Positions 1-9,669 of a stretch of DNA of 64,000 nucleotides are shown piece after piece. The stretch covers positions 62,001 to 126,000 of the forward strand of contig NZ_JAFCJT010000019.1 in the NCBI RefSeq assembly GCF_018130785.1. The letters are read 5' to 3'. The translations under genes and the position numbers were made by a program. Numbering within the stretch: position 1 is the first letter of the stretch; each line of letters begins with the position of its first letter. This DNA comes from Bradyrhizobium liaoningense (GTDB lineage: Bacteria > Pseudomonadota > Alphaproteobacteria > Rhizobiales > Xanthobacteraceae). The notes below the pieces were generated by a model. The model did not search any database and was not told where the DNA came from. It saw only the letters and a list, made by a program, of their open reading frames with translations.

Positions 1-621
1 CTGCGCCGGCCTTCTGTTCGGCAGCAACCGCGCGCTTGAAGCCGTCGCGTTGCTGCAAGCGCGCCCAATAGGTTGCGACATTTGGCCCAAAGTCCTTGGC
101 GAGCCCGATATTGCTGGCGAGCCGCAGCGCATAGCCGATGACAATGTCAGCGGCGGTGAAACGGCCCGCGCACAATGTTTCGGCATTCGTCGTCGCTGCC
201 TCGACGGCGCGCAGCCGACCCAAGAACCATTTTGCGTAATCGGTCGCGACCTGCGAATTGCGGCGCTCCTCGGGCTCGAGCTGGGTGTATCGGAGCACCA
301 GCGTCTGCGGGAAGGTTAACGTGGCGTCGCTGAAATACATCCAGTTCAGGAACGCGCCATAGGCGGGATCCTCGACGTCCACCATCAGCGGCGTCGGGGC
401 GTATTTGCTGCCGAGGTAATGGCAGATGCCGGAAGACTCCGTCATCTTCGTCTCGCTGTCGACCATGAAGGGAATCGTGCCCAGCGGATTGAGCGCGAGG
501 TACTCCTTGGCGAACACCCGCGGCGGAAACGGCAGCATCTTCAGCTCATAGGGAAGCCCCATCTCCTCCAGCATCCAGAGCGGGCGGAACGAGCGTGCGC
601 CATCGCAGTGATAGAGCGTGA

Positions 622-625
<4 letters not shown>
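1..625 (-). CDS. Glutathione S-transferase family protein (3' end outside window)
   Basis: The frame read leftward from the ATG at 625 opens MITLYHCDGARSFRPLWMLEE, a thioredoxin-fold GST N-terminus, followed by the cis-proline region (NPLGTIPFMVD) and the TESSGICHYL glutathione-contact segment at about residues 60-70. The rest is an all-helical C-terminal domain. The frame stays open to base 1, so the last residues and stop are outside the window (about 208 residues are seen). A ribosome-binding site (AAGGGAAGG) precedes the ATG. The start overlaps the stop of the upstream acyl-CoA dehydrogenase by four bases (ATGA), so the two are translationally coupled. A detoxification or isomerase role in the same catabolic operon is inferred; the substrate is unknown. 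Confidence 0.88.
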
Positions 626-1788
<1,163 letters not shown>

Positions 1789-1800
1789 TTCTTCCTCTTC

Positions 1801-1924
1801 GTCATTCCGGGGCATCGCGAAGCGATGAGCTATGGTGCGCAATTGCGCACCTGAGAATCCATTTCTCTACGGTATGTGCGGCCCGATGGATTCCGGGCTC
1901 GCGCTACGCGCGCCCCGGAATGAC
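1801..1924. repeat. Palindromic intergenic repeat with GTCATTCCGGGGC terminal inverted repeats
   Basis: The element begins GTCATTCCGGGGC and ends with the exact reverse complement GCCCCGGAATGAC, giving perfect 13-bp terminal inverted repeats around about 98 bp. The interior has further palindromes (TGCGCAATTGCGCA, and GCTCGCGCTACGCGCGC). It sits between two co-directional acyl-CoA dehydrogenase genes, so it is probably transcribed and folds into a large hairpin. It resembles the short non-autonomous palindromic elements common in Bradyrhizobium genomes; TGCGCAATTGCGCA-type sequence recurs in the repeat at 35333-35480. Confidence 0.8.
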
Positions 1925-1930
1925 AGAAAG

Positions 1931-3067
1931 TCACAACCCCATCTGCCTCGACGCCAGATCCTTCATGATCTCCTCGGTACCGCCGCCGATGGCGTTGACC
2001 TTGACTTCGCGGTAGATGCGCTCGGCCTTGATGCCGCGCATGAAGCCGGCGCCGCCAAAGATCTGCACGGCTTCCGAGGCGCAGAAGGCCATGGTCTGCG
2101 TCGCCTGGTTCTTCATCATGCAGATTTCGGCGACCGGGCTCTCGCCCTGCTCCAGCCGCCAGGCCAGCATCTCCAGCATCGACTGGGAGGCTGCGACCTT
2201 CTGCGTCATGTCCACGATCTTGTGGCGGATCACCTGGTGCTGGGCGAGCGGCTTGCCGAAGGTCTTGCGCTCCTTGGCGTAGGCAATCGCTTCGTCGAGG
2301 CAGACGCGGGCAAAGGCGGTGCAGCCCGCCGCCATGCCCATGCGCTCGCTGTTGAAATTCTGCATGACGATCTTGAAGCCCTGGCCCTCCTCACCAATCA
2401 GATTTTCGGCCGGCACACGGCATTCGTCGAAGTGCAGCGTCGCGGTGTCGGAGGCCCACCAGCCCATCTTCTTCAATTTGGTCCGCGACAAGCCCGGCGT
2501 GTCGCCCTCGATCAGGAGCAGGCTGACGCCGCCGGCGCCCTCGCCGCCTGTACGCACCGCAACGGTCAGATAATCGGCGCGCATGCCCGAGGTGATGAAG
2601 GTCTTTTCACCGCTCACGACGTAGTGATCGCCGTCGCGCCGTGCCTTGGTTCGGAGACCCGCGACGTCAGAACCGCCGCCGGGCTCGGTGATCGCCAACG
2701 CGGAGATCTTCTCGCCCGACAGCACCTGCGGCAGGACGCGTGCCTTCACCTCCGGCCGCGCCGCCCGCGCGACCGGGGGCGAGCCGATGGTGTGGCTCAT
2801 CAGGCTGGCGCTGACCCCGCCGGCGCCGGCGCGCGCCAGTTCCTGGCTGGCGACGATCTTCATGAACTGGTCTGCGGCGATCCCGCCATATTCCTCGGGG
2901 AATCCGAGCCCCAACAACCCAATCTCGGCCGCCTTGCGATAGAGCACTCGCGGGAATTCGCCAGCCTCGTCCCATTCATGGGCGTACGGCGCGATCTCCT
3001 TGTCGACGAAACGGCGCATCACATCGCGGAACGCGTCGTGCTCGGCGGTATAGAACGGGCTTTTCAT
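1931..3067 (-). CDS. Acyl-CoA dehydrogenase family protein
   Basis: A 378-residue acyl-CoA dehydrogenase. Visible features are GFPEEYGGIAAD in the N-terminal domain, ALAITEPGGGSDVAGLRT in the flavin-binding beta-domain, KTFITSG, and KERKTFGKPLAQHQ plus QIFGGAGFMR in the C-terminal helical domain. The C-terminal GGGTEEIM has Gly where short-chain enzymes carry the catalytic Glu of YEG, as in its neighbour. The likely start is MKSPFYTAEHDAFR at 3067; the longest frame begins at 3118 with an atypical Arg-rich stretch. It is the first gene of the leftward operon ACAD-ACAD-GST and is divergent from the acyl-CoA synthetase at 3335, so the cluster probably activates and then oxidises one class of acids. 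Confidence 0.92.
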   Translation of the reverse strand: MKSPFYTAEHDAFRDVMRRFVDKEIAPYAHEWDEAGEFPRVLYRKAAEIGLLGLGFPEEYGGIAADQFMKIVASQELARAGAGGVSASLMSHTIGSPPVARAARPEVKARVLPQVLSGEKISALAITEPGGGSDVAGLRTKARRDGDHYVVSGEKTFITSGMRADYLTVAVRTGGEGAGGVSLLLIEGDTPGLSRTKLKKMGWWASDTATLHFDECRVPAENLIGEEGQGFKIVMQNFNSERMGMAAGCTAFARVCLDEAIAYAKERKTFGKPLAQHQVIRHKIVDMTQKVAASQSMLEMLAWRLEQGESPVAEICMMKNQATQTMAFCASEAVQIFGGAGFMRGIKAERIYREVKVNAIGGGTEEIMKDLASRQMGL

Positions 3068-3334
3068 TGCGCTTTCGCCTCGGGGACGGATTCGTCTCGC
3101 CCACCATGGCTGGAACAATAGCGGTTCACTTGCGCCGAGTGGCTGGCTGGGGGAACCACTCCGCGCTGTCCTTATCCTAGCAACTCAACGCAAGACGATT
3201 TTCGCCCCTCGCAGGCCAACTCCGGGTCAAAAAAAGACGTCGATGCACAAACTCCGGCTGGCCCCAGGGCCACGCCGGGCATGGTGCCGGCAAATAGGGA
3301 CGCAGGCGGCACAAGACCGCCGAGGGAGGGACTT
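3068..3334. other. Divergent intergenic region between acyl-CoA dehydrogenase and acyl-CoA synthetase
   Basis: About 267 bp hold the 5' ends of two divergent operons. I see a short A-rich run (CAAAAAAAGACG near 3229) and no tRNA, repeat or convincing operator. Promoters for both directions must lie here but I cannot assign -35/-10 boxes with confidence. Confidence 0.5.
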
Positions 3335-4885
3335 TTGGCCGTTCGTTATTACGACTGGATCGTCCATCACGGCCGCCGCACGCCTGACAAGGTCGCCGTG
3401 ATCGACCTCGCGAGCGCGCGCCGCTTCACCTATTCGCAGCTCGATTCGCGCATCTCGCGCCTGGCCGGCTTCCTCCGTGATACGCTTAAGGTCTCGCGCG
3501 GCGACCGCGTCGCGGTGCTGGCGCTGAACACGACCGATACGCTGGAGGTGCAGTTCGCCTGCGGACGGTTAGGTGCGATCTTCGTCCCCCTGAACACCCG
3601 CCTCACCGTGCCCGAGCTCCAGTTCATCACCGGCGATTGCGCACCGAAGGTGATGATCCACGATACCGATCTCGCCGAGACCGCGCTTGCCGTCGCAAAA
3701 CTCTGCAACATCCCGACGAGCCTGCTGCTGGGCGCCGGCGGCAGCTATGAGGCCGGCATCGCAGCGGCCAGGCCGCTCGCCCGCGCCGAGGAGGTCACGC
3801 TCGATGACGTCTCGACCATCATGTACACGTCGGGCACCACGGGCCATCCCAAGGGCGCGACCATCACCCATGGCATGACCTTCTGGAATTGCGTCAACCT
3901 CGGCGGCCCCGCCTGCATCGGGCCGTCCTCGGTGCTGCTCACCGTGCTGCCGCTGTTCCACACCGGCGGGCTGAATTGCTACACCAACCCGGTGCTGCAT
4001 GCCGGCGGCACCGTGATGATCATGCGCGCTTTCGATCCCGGCACGGCGCTCGGCCTGATCAACGATCCCGCGCAGGACATCAACGTGTTCTTCGGCGTGC
4101 CCGCGATCTACCAGTTCATGGCGCAGCATCCGGCCTTCGCGACGACTGACCTGACCCGGCTGATCGTATGCGGTGTCGGCGGCGCGCCGATGCCGGTGCC
4201 GCTGCTCAAAGTCTGGGAGGCGCGCGGCGTCGCGCTGCAGCAGGGCTACGGCATGACCGAGACCTCGCCGGCCGTGCTGGTTCTGGATCGCGAGGATGCG
4301 GCACGCAAGGCGGGCTCGGCCGGCAAGCCGGTGCTGCACACGGAAGTCCGCATCGTGCGCCCCGATGGCAGCGACGCCGCTATCGGCGAACTCGGCGAGC
4401 TCTGGGTCAAGGGCCCGAACATCACGCCGGGCTACTGGAACAGGCCGGAGGCGAACAAGACGTCCTTCACCGACGGCTGGCTGCACACCGGCGATGCGAC
4501 GCGCGTCGACGAGGAAGGCTTCTACTATATCGTCGACCGCTGGAAGGACATGTACATCTCGGGCGGCGAGAACGTCTATCCGGCCGAGGTCGAGAACGTC
4601 CTGCATCAGCTCACCGCGATCGCGGAAGCCGCGGTGATCGGCATTCCCGATCCGCAATGGGGTGAGGTGGGTCTCGCCATCGTCGCAGCCAAACCCGGTC
4701 AGCGGCTGACCGAGGCGGATGTCTTCGCCCATTGCGCGGCCAATCTCGCGCGCTTCAAATGCCCGCGACAGGTGCGCTTCGTCGATGCGTTGCCGCGCAA
4801 CGCCACCGGCAAGATCCACAAGCCGACCTTGCGGAAAGAATTCTCGGTGGCGTCCGAAATCGACAAGAAAGTCGCCAACGCCTGA
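3335..4885 (+). CDS. Class I adenylate-forming acyl-CoA synthetase
   Basis: ATP-dependent activation of a carboxylic acid to its CoA thioester via an acyl-adenylate. The P-loop motif YTSGTTGHPKGA, the YGMTETSP adenine motif, HTGDATRVDEEGFYYIVDR with the hinge, and the C-terminal NATGKIHK catalytic lysine are all present. I prefer the TTG at 3335 (LAVRYYDWIVHHG), which follows GGAGGG, giving 516 residues; an ATG at 3281 in the same frame would add 18 atypical residues. It is followed by a terminator hairpin and a periplasmic binding-protein gene. Divergence from two acyl-CoA dehydrogenases suggests a shared substrate, probably a medium-chain, branched or aromatic acid. Confidence 0.92.
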   Translation: MAVRYYDWIVHHGRRTPDKVAVIDLASARRFTYSQLDSRISRLAGFLRDTLKVSRGDRVAVLALNTTDTLEVQFACGRLGAIFVPLNTRLTVPELQFITGDCAPKVMIHDTDLAETALAVAKLCNIPTSLLLGAGGSYEAGIAAARPLARAEEVTLDDVSTIMYTSGTTGHPKGATITHGMTFWNCVNLGGPACIGPSSVLLTVLPLFHTGGLNCYTNPVLHAGGTVMIMRAFDPGTALGLINDPAQDINVFFGVPAIYQFMAQHPAFATTDLTRLIVCGVGGAPMPVPLLKVWEARGVALQQGYGMTETSPAVLVLDREDAARKAGSAGKPVLHTEVRIVRPDGSDAAIGELGELWVKGPNITPGYWNRPEANKTSFTDGWLHTGDATRVDEEGFYYIVDRWKDMYISGGENVYPAEVENVLHQLTAIAEAAVIGIPDPQWGEVGLAIVAAKPGQRLTEADVFAHCAANLARFKCPRQVRFVDALPRNATGKIHKPTLRKEFSVASEIDKKVANA

Positions 4886-4888
4886 TCG

Positions 4889-4917
4889 AAGCGCCCCTCG
4901 CGGGCGCTTTTCTTTTT
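4889..4917 (+). terminator. Rho-independent terminator after acyl-CoA synthetase
   Basis: AAGCGCCC-CTC-GCGGGCGCTT forms a GC-rich hairpin followed by TTCTTTTT, just after the stop codon at 4885. The binding-protein gene starts about 55 bp further on, so the hairpin may be partial termination or may separate two transcripts. Confidence 0.75.
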
Positions 4918-4972
4918 CGACGTGCCTGCTCCGCCCCAGAAGAAACCCCAAAGAAAACCCCAAGGAATTTTC

Positions 4973-6193
4973 ATGAACAAGAAACTCTCTTTGCTTGCCG
5001 CAGCAACGGCGATGACGCTGCTTGCGACCCCATCCGCCTACGCGCAGAAGGCGTACGACACCGGAGTCACCGACACCGAGATCAAGATCGGCAATGTCGA
5101 GGCCTATTCCGGTCCCGCCTCCGCCTACGGCATCATCGGCAAGACCGAGGAAGCCTATTTCAAGATGATCAACGACCAGGGCGGCATCAACGGCCGCAAG
5201 ATCAACTGGATTTCCTACGATGACGGCTACTCGCCGCCGAAGACTGTGGAGCAGATCCGCAAGCTGATCGAGAGCGACGAGGTCTTCCTGGTCTTCAACG
5301 CGCTGGGCACGCCGACCCAGACCGCCGTGCAGAAATATCACAACGCCAAGAAGGTGCCGCAGCTCTTCCTCGCCACCGGCGCCAGCAAGTGGAACGACCC
5401 GAAGAACTTTCCCTGGACCATGGGCTTCCAGCCCAGCTACCGGGTCGAGGCTCAGATCTTCGCAAAATACATTCTGAAGGAGAAGCCGGACGCCAAGGTC
5501 GCGATCTTCTATGCCAACGACGATTTCGGCAAGGACTACCTCGCCGGCATCAAGGACGTGTTCGGCGACAAGGCATCGAAGCTGATCGTAGCCGAGGAGA
5601 GCTACGAGACCTCGGAGCCGTCGATCGACGCCCATATCGTCAAGCTCAAGGGCACCGGCGCCGATGTCTTCGTGAACATCGCGACCCCGAAATTCGCGGC
5701 GCAGGCGATCAAGAAGATCGCGGAGCTGGAGTGGAAGCCGATGCACCTGATGACTGACGTCTCGGTGTCGATCGGCGCGGTGATGAAGCCGGCCGGCCTC
5801 GAGGCATCCGAGGGTGTGCTGTCGGCCGGTTATCTGAAGGACGCATCGGATCCGCAGTGGAAGGACGACGAGGGCATGAAGAAGTTCATGACCTTCATCG
5901 ACAAGTACATGCCCGGTGCGAACATCTCGGACGCCAATCTGGTCTACGCCTATGCCGCGGCCCAGACGATGGTGCAGGTGCTGAAGCAGTCGGGCGACAA
6001 TCTGACCCGTGAGAACGTGATGAAGCAGGCCGCGAGCCTGAAGGACTTCGTTCCCGATACGCTGATCCCGGGGATCAAGATCAACACCTCGGCCACCGAC
6101 TTCGCGCCGATCGAGCAGCTCAAGATGTGGCGTTTCAAGAAGGGCCAGTGGGAGCTGTTCGGCGACATCATCAGCGCCGAAACGGGTGGCTAG
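4973..6193 (+). CDS. ABC transporter substrate-binding protein, Leu/Ile/Val-binding type
   Basis: A 406-residue periplasmic binding protein with a Sec signal peptide (MNKKLSLLAAATAMTLLATPSAYA, cut before QKAYD). The LivK-like type I fold shows at EIKIGNVEAYSGPASAYG, at GGINGRKINWISYDDGYSPPKTVEQIRKL and in the second lobe at AIFYANDDFGKDYLAG. I chose ATG 4973 after AAGGAATTTTC; an upstream in-frame ATG at 4922 adds non-signal sequence inside the terminator zone. No permease or ATPase genes follow in the window, so it is an orphan binding protein. The neighbouring acyl-CoA genes suggest it captures an aromatic, branched or aliphatic acid rather than an amino acid (inference). Confidence 0.92.
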   Translation: MNKKLSLLAAATAMTLLATPSAYAQKAYDTGVTDTEIKIGNVEAYSGPASAYGIIGKTEEAYFKMINDQGGINGRKINWISYDDGYSPPKTVEQIRKLIESDEVFLVFNALGTPTQTAVQKYHNAKKVPQLFLATGASKWNDPKNFPWTMGFQPSYRVEAQIFAKYILKEKPDAKVAIFYANDDFGKDYLAGIKDVFGDKASKLIVAEESYETSEPSIDAHIVKLKGTGADVFVNIATPKFAAQAIKKIAELEWKPMHLMTDVSVSIGAVMKPAGLEASEGVLSAGYLKDASDPQWKDDEGMKKFMTFIDKYMPGANISDANLVYAYAAAQTMVQVLKQSGDNLTRENVMKQAASLKDFVPDTLIPGIKINTSATDFAPIEQLKMWRFKKGQWELFGDIISAETGG

Positions 6194-6312
6194 CCACGCA
6201 TCGCAGCAACGGGCGGAGACGTGCAGCTGACGTCTTCGCCTGCACTGACGTCGATCCCCGCGACCGGCAGGCCGAGCCGGCGCGACGCCATTTCCGGACT
6301 CTTTCTCGCGGA

Positions 6313-7089
6313 CTATACCGACAGAAACAACGCGAACGATTCTTCCAGCGTGCGGCGCAGATGCTTCCCATACAACGCGTGGTTGGCATCGTCGGGTCCG
6401 ACCCGTCCCAGCGACGGCTTCGCGACGTTGCGGAGCGGCACATAGGCGATCGGCGCTGCGATCGGCGTCAGTTGCGAGCCGGGGCCGGCGCGGAGCGTCG
6501 AGATGATGCCGTACATTTCGCCGGCAACCGTCGGCCGCGACACCGTGATCACGCGATGCTGGCCGTGCTTGATGATGACGAGATAGATGAAGCCGGACTG
6601 ATGCGGCACCGCAACCTCGCCGGTATGCTCATAGGCGGCATCGGTCCGCTCGCCCTCGCGGAAGACCAGTGAAGACACCTTCGGCTCCCAGACGATCTCG
6701 GTGCGGTAGGCGAAGATCGCGTCCTTGTCGCCGAAGGACGGCCGCAGCGTGATGTAGACGTCCTCGAGCCAGGTCACCGCGCGGTGCGCATAGGAGCCGA
6801 GGCTGTCGGGCGCGACATCGTTCGCGGCCGGAGGCGACGCCACGGCGGCGTTCTTGCGTAACGACACGCCGAGTGCCTGCTCCAGCCGCACAGTCGTCGC
6901 CAGCGTGAACGGCCGGCGGCCGCCGAGCACCTTCTCCAGTGTGGACAGGCTGAGCTTGGCCTGCTCGGCCAGCGCCTGCCGGGAGATCCGGCGCCGGGCG
7001 AGCTCCTCCCGAATTGTCTCCGCGATCTCGCGGCTCTGCTCGTCCGACAGCTGCTTGTCGGGGGATCTGTCCTGGATCTGCATCGTCAA
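6313..7089 (-). CDS. Helix-turn-helix (XRE-like) transcriptional regulator
   Basis: A 258-residue protein with an N-terminal Cro/C1-type helix-turn-helix at about residues 20-75 (IREELARRRISRQALAEQAKLS, then STLEKVLGGRRPFTLATTVRLEQALG). The 170-residue C-terminal part is of no family I recognise; it is beta-rich in look and ends near ALYGKHLRRTLEESFALFLSV. There is no obvious membrane segment or phospho-acceptor, so the C-terminal part is probably a ligand-binding or effector module. It is convergent with the binding-protein gene and divergent from the sortase-substrate gene, so control of the latter is possible but unproven. Confidence 0.85.
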   Translation of the reverse strand: MTMQIQDRSPDKQLSDEQSREIAETIREELARRRISRQALAEQAKLSLSTLEKVLGGRRPFTLATTVRLEQALGVSLRKNAAVASPPAANDVAPDSLGSYAHRAVTWLEDVYITLRPSFGDKDAIFAYRTEIVWEPKVSSLVFREGERTDAAYEHTGEVAVPHQSGFIYLVIIKHGQHRVITVSRPTVAGEMYGIISTLRAGPGSQLTPIAAPIAYVPLRNVAKPSLGRVGPDDANHALYGKHLRRTLEESFALFLSV

Positions 7090-7269
7090 CCCTGCCTTGC
7101 GAGAACCAGTCTAGCAGGGCGGACAAACCAGCACAAAACCGCACATGGCCACCTCGGCCACGGCCTGCCCGGGCCGGCCGTGGCGGAACATTGCCGATCA
7201 ATCTGCTCGCGGGATCGGGCCCGCGGGCGGATGCTTCGGGTCAGCGAACATCCCTCGGGAGCAAGCGAA

Positions 7270-9534
7270 ATGGATACCTACGACACAGCCGACAGCGATG
7301 CACACCCGATCCTGGGCCGGCTGATCAAGATTGGATTGTTTCTCCTGGCGCAGGGCATCGCGGTTTTGCTGGTCTCCCTCGTCGCCCTGCTGGTCAGCTT
7401 CGGAACGAGTTGGTCGGCAACAGCCGTGCAGGCCAGCCTGCTCCAGCCCGGCGACGCCAAATCCGGCAGTCTCCTGCTGAAGGAAGACGGTGCCACCACC
7501 GAAGCGATCCGCCTCGGTACCGATATCGACATCACGGTGTCGGGCCCGACACTCCGCGCCCGCGTCACCCAGGTCTTCCGCAATCCGACCAAGGACTGGG
7601 TCGAGGCGACCTATGTCTATCCGCTCCCCTCCGGCGGCGCCGTCGATACGCTGAAGATGGTGGTCGGCGACCGCGTCATCGTCGGTGACATCAAGGAGCG
7701 GCAGCAGGCACGCGTGATCTACGAGCAGGCGCGCCGCGCCGGCCAGAAGGCCGCGCTCACCGAACAGGAACGGCCGAACATCTTCACCAATTCGGTCGCT
7801 AATATCGGTCCCGGCGAAACCGTGCTGGTGCAGATCGAATACCAGGAGCCGGTGCATCAATCCGGCAGTGAATATTCGCTGCGGCTGCCGCTGGTGGTCG
7901 GGCCGCGCTACAATCCGGCGCCGATCGTGCAGAGCGTCGACTTCCGCAAGGACGGCTCGGGCTGGGGCGCGACCAATTCGGAGCCGGTGCCGGACCGCGA
8001 CCGCATCTCGCCGCCGGTGCTGGATGCCGCCAGGAACGCGCCGGTCAATCCGACCAGCATCACGGTGCGCCTGAAGGCAGGCTTCGCGCTCGGCGAGGTC
8101 AGGAGCCACCACCACAACGTCAAGGTCGAGAGCCCGGACAATGCGACGCGAATCGTCTCGCTCGCTGAGGGCGCCGTGCCCGCCGACCGTGATTTCGAGC
8201 TGACCTGGAAGCCGGCTGCGGAGAAGGCGCCGTCGGTCGGTCTGTTCCGCGAGCGTGTCGGCGATGCCGATTATCTGCTCGCCTTCGTCACCCCGCCGAG
8301 CGCCGAGCAGGCGACGCAAAGGCCGCTGCCGCGCGAGGTCGTGTTCGTGATCGACAATTCCGGCTCCATGGGCGGCACGTCGATCGTCCAGGCCAAGGCC
8401 AGCCTGACTTACGCCCTCTCTCGTCTTCAGCCCAACGACCGCTTCAACGTCATCCGCTTCGACGACACCATGGATTTGCTGTTCCCGGCCTCCGTGCCGG
8501 CCGACGCCACCCATGTCGGTGAAGCCACGTCGTTCGTCAGTGCCTTGCAGGCCCGCGGCGGCACCGAGATGGTGCCGGCGATGCGCGCGGCGCTGACCGA
8601 CAAGCTCGGCGACACCAGCATGGTCCGCCAGGTCGTCTTCCTGACCGACGGCGCGATCGGCAACGAGCAGCAATTGTTCGAGACGATCACTGCGATGCGC
8701 GGCCGCTCGCGTGTGTTCATGGTCGGCATCGGATCCGCACCCAATACCTATCTGATGACGCGCGCCGCCGAACTCGGCCGCGGTGCCTTCACCCGTATCG
8801 GCTCCGTCGAGCAAGTCGAGGAACGCATGCGCGGCCTGTTCGCCAAGCTGGAGAACCCTGCCGTGACCGGCCTCAGCGCGAAATTCTCCGAAGCGAAGGC
8901 CGACGTCACGCCAGCGATCATTCCCGACGTCTATCGCGACGAGCCCTTGGTGCTGGCGGCAAGACTCGACAAGCTCGCGGGCTCGCTCGAGATCAAGGGC
9001 CGCGTCGGAGATCGTCCCTGGTCGGTGACGCTGCCGCTGCAAAACGCCGCGGAAGGCAAGGGCCTGTCGAAGCTTTGGGCCAAGCGCAAGATCGGCGACG
9101 CGGAAGTGACGCGCACCATGCGCGAAATGACGCCCGAAGACTCCGACAAGGCGATCCTGGCGCTGGCGCTCGACCATCAGATCGTCACGCGCTTGACCAG
9201 CCTCGTCGCGGTCGACAAGACGCCGAGCCGCCCCGAAGGCGAGCCGCTCAAGCTCAGCGAGCTGCCGCTCAACCTGCCGGCCGGCTGGGATTTCGAGAAG
9301 GTCTTTGGCGAGCGACCGCATCTGACGCCCACACAGTTGCGCGAGCGCCATGCAGATGCGCGCAACCAGCCGACGGCCCGGCGTCCGACTCCCGCCACGC
9401 CCGATGCGATCCGCCTGCCCAAGACTGCGACTTCGGCCGAGCTGAAGATGATCGGAGGCTTCATCCTGATCGTGCTCGCCCTGATCCTGTTCGTGTTCAA
9501 CCGGCGTCAGCCCTTGCTCACTGACGCCGCTTGA
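7270..9534 (+). CDS. Sortase substrate with VIT and von Willebrand factor A domains (marine proteobacterial sortase target type)
   Basis: A 754-residue surface protein. It has an N-terminal membrane segment (about residues 18-43), a VIT domain (about 60-190), a VWA domain starting near 355 with an intact MIDAS motif DNSGS (Asp362), and a C-terminal sorting signal: LPKTAT at residues 716-721, then a hydrophobic helix and RRQ. This is the layout of the family processed by the class GN sortase encoded next door. I chose ATG 7270 (MDTYDTADSD); upstream in-frame starts exist at 7231 and 7180. The sortase should cleave within LPKTAT and anchor or release the protein in the envelope. The acceptor in Gram-negatives is unknown. 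Confidence 0.9.
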   Translation: MDTYDTADSDAHPILGRLIKIGLFLLAQGIAVLLVSLVALLVSFGTSWSATAVQASLLQPGDAKSGSLLLKEDGATTEAIRLGTDIDITVSGPTLRARVTQVFRNPTKDWVEATYVYPLPSGGAVDTLKMVVGDRVIVGDIKERQQARVIYEQARRAGQKAALTEQERPNIFTNSVANIGPGETVLVQIEYQEPVHQSGSEYSLRLPLVVGPRYNPAPIVQSVDFRKDGSGWGATNSEPVPDRDRISPPVLDAARNAPVNPTSITVRLKAGFALGEVRSHHHNVKVESPDNATRIVSLAEGAVPADRDFELTWKPAAEKAPSVGLFRERVGDADYLLAFVTPPSAEQATQRPLPREVVFVIDNSGSMGGTSIVQAKASLTYALSRLQPNDRFNVIRFDDTMDLLFPASVPADATHVGEATSFVSALQARGGTEMVPAMRAALTDKLGDTSMVRQVVFLTDGAIGNEQQLFETITAMRGRSRVFMVGIGSAPNTYLMTRAAELGRGAFTRIGSVEQVEERMRGLFAKLENPAVTGLSAKFSEAKADVTPAIIPDVYRDEPLVLAARLDKLAGSLEIKGRVGDRPWSVTLPLQNAAEGKGLSKLWAKRKIGDAEVTRTMREMTPEDSDKAILALALDHQIVTRLTSLVAVDKTPSRPEGEPLKLSELPLNLPAGWDFEKVFGERPHLTPTQLRERHADARNQPTARRPTPATPDAIRLPKTATSAELKMIGGFILIVLALILFVFNRRQPLLTDAA

Positions 9535-9563
9535 GAGAGGAGCCCCCCCGAACTCCTCTGTTA

Positions 9564-9610
9564 GCGCGCGCGGTCGCCCGTCCCACACCAACGGCCGCGC
9601 GCGCCTTTTT
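9564..9610 (+). terminator. Strong hairpin with T-tract between sortase target and sortase
   Basis: GCGCGCGCGG (9564-9573) pairs perfectly with CCGCGCGCGC (9595-9604) across a 21-nt loop, and five T follow (9606-9610). This is a textbook intrinsic terminator or attenuator between the substrate gene and its sortase. It would make the sortase a minor product of the same transcript. Confidence 0.8.
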
Positions 9611-9617
9611 ATCAGCC

Positions 9618-9655
9618 GTCATTGCGAGGAGCGACGCGACGAAGCTCGCAATGAC
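9618..9655. repeat. Short palindromic repeat, GTCATTGCGAG type
   Basis: GTCATTGCGAG (9618-9628) and CTCGCAATGAC (9645-9655) are perfect inverted repeats around GAGCGACGCGACGAAG. The same termini occur at 33097-33170, 46787-46847, 55840-55917 and, shorter, 58469-58496. Confidence 0.75.
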
Positions 9656-9669
9656 GGGGAAGGACCATT

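Noticed and set aside
3569..5746. 725-codon open frame on the minus strand across the acyl-CoA synthetase and binding-protein genes
   Set aside because: It is an antisense shadow of two well-recognised genes, rich in Arg/Asp/Gly/His as expected from complementary GC-biased codons, and has no family resemblance.
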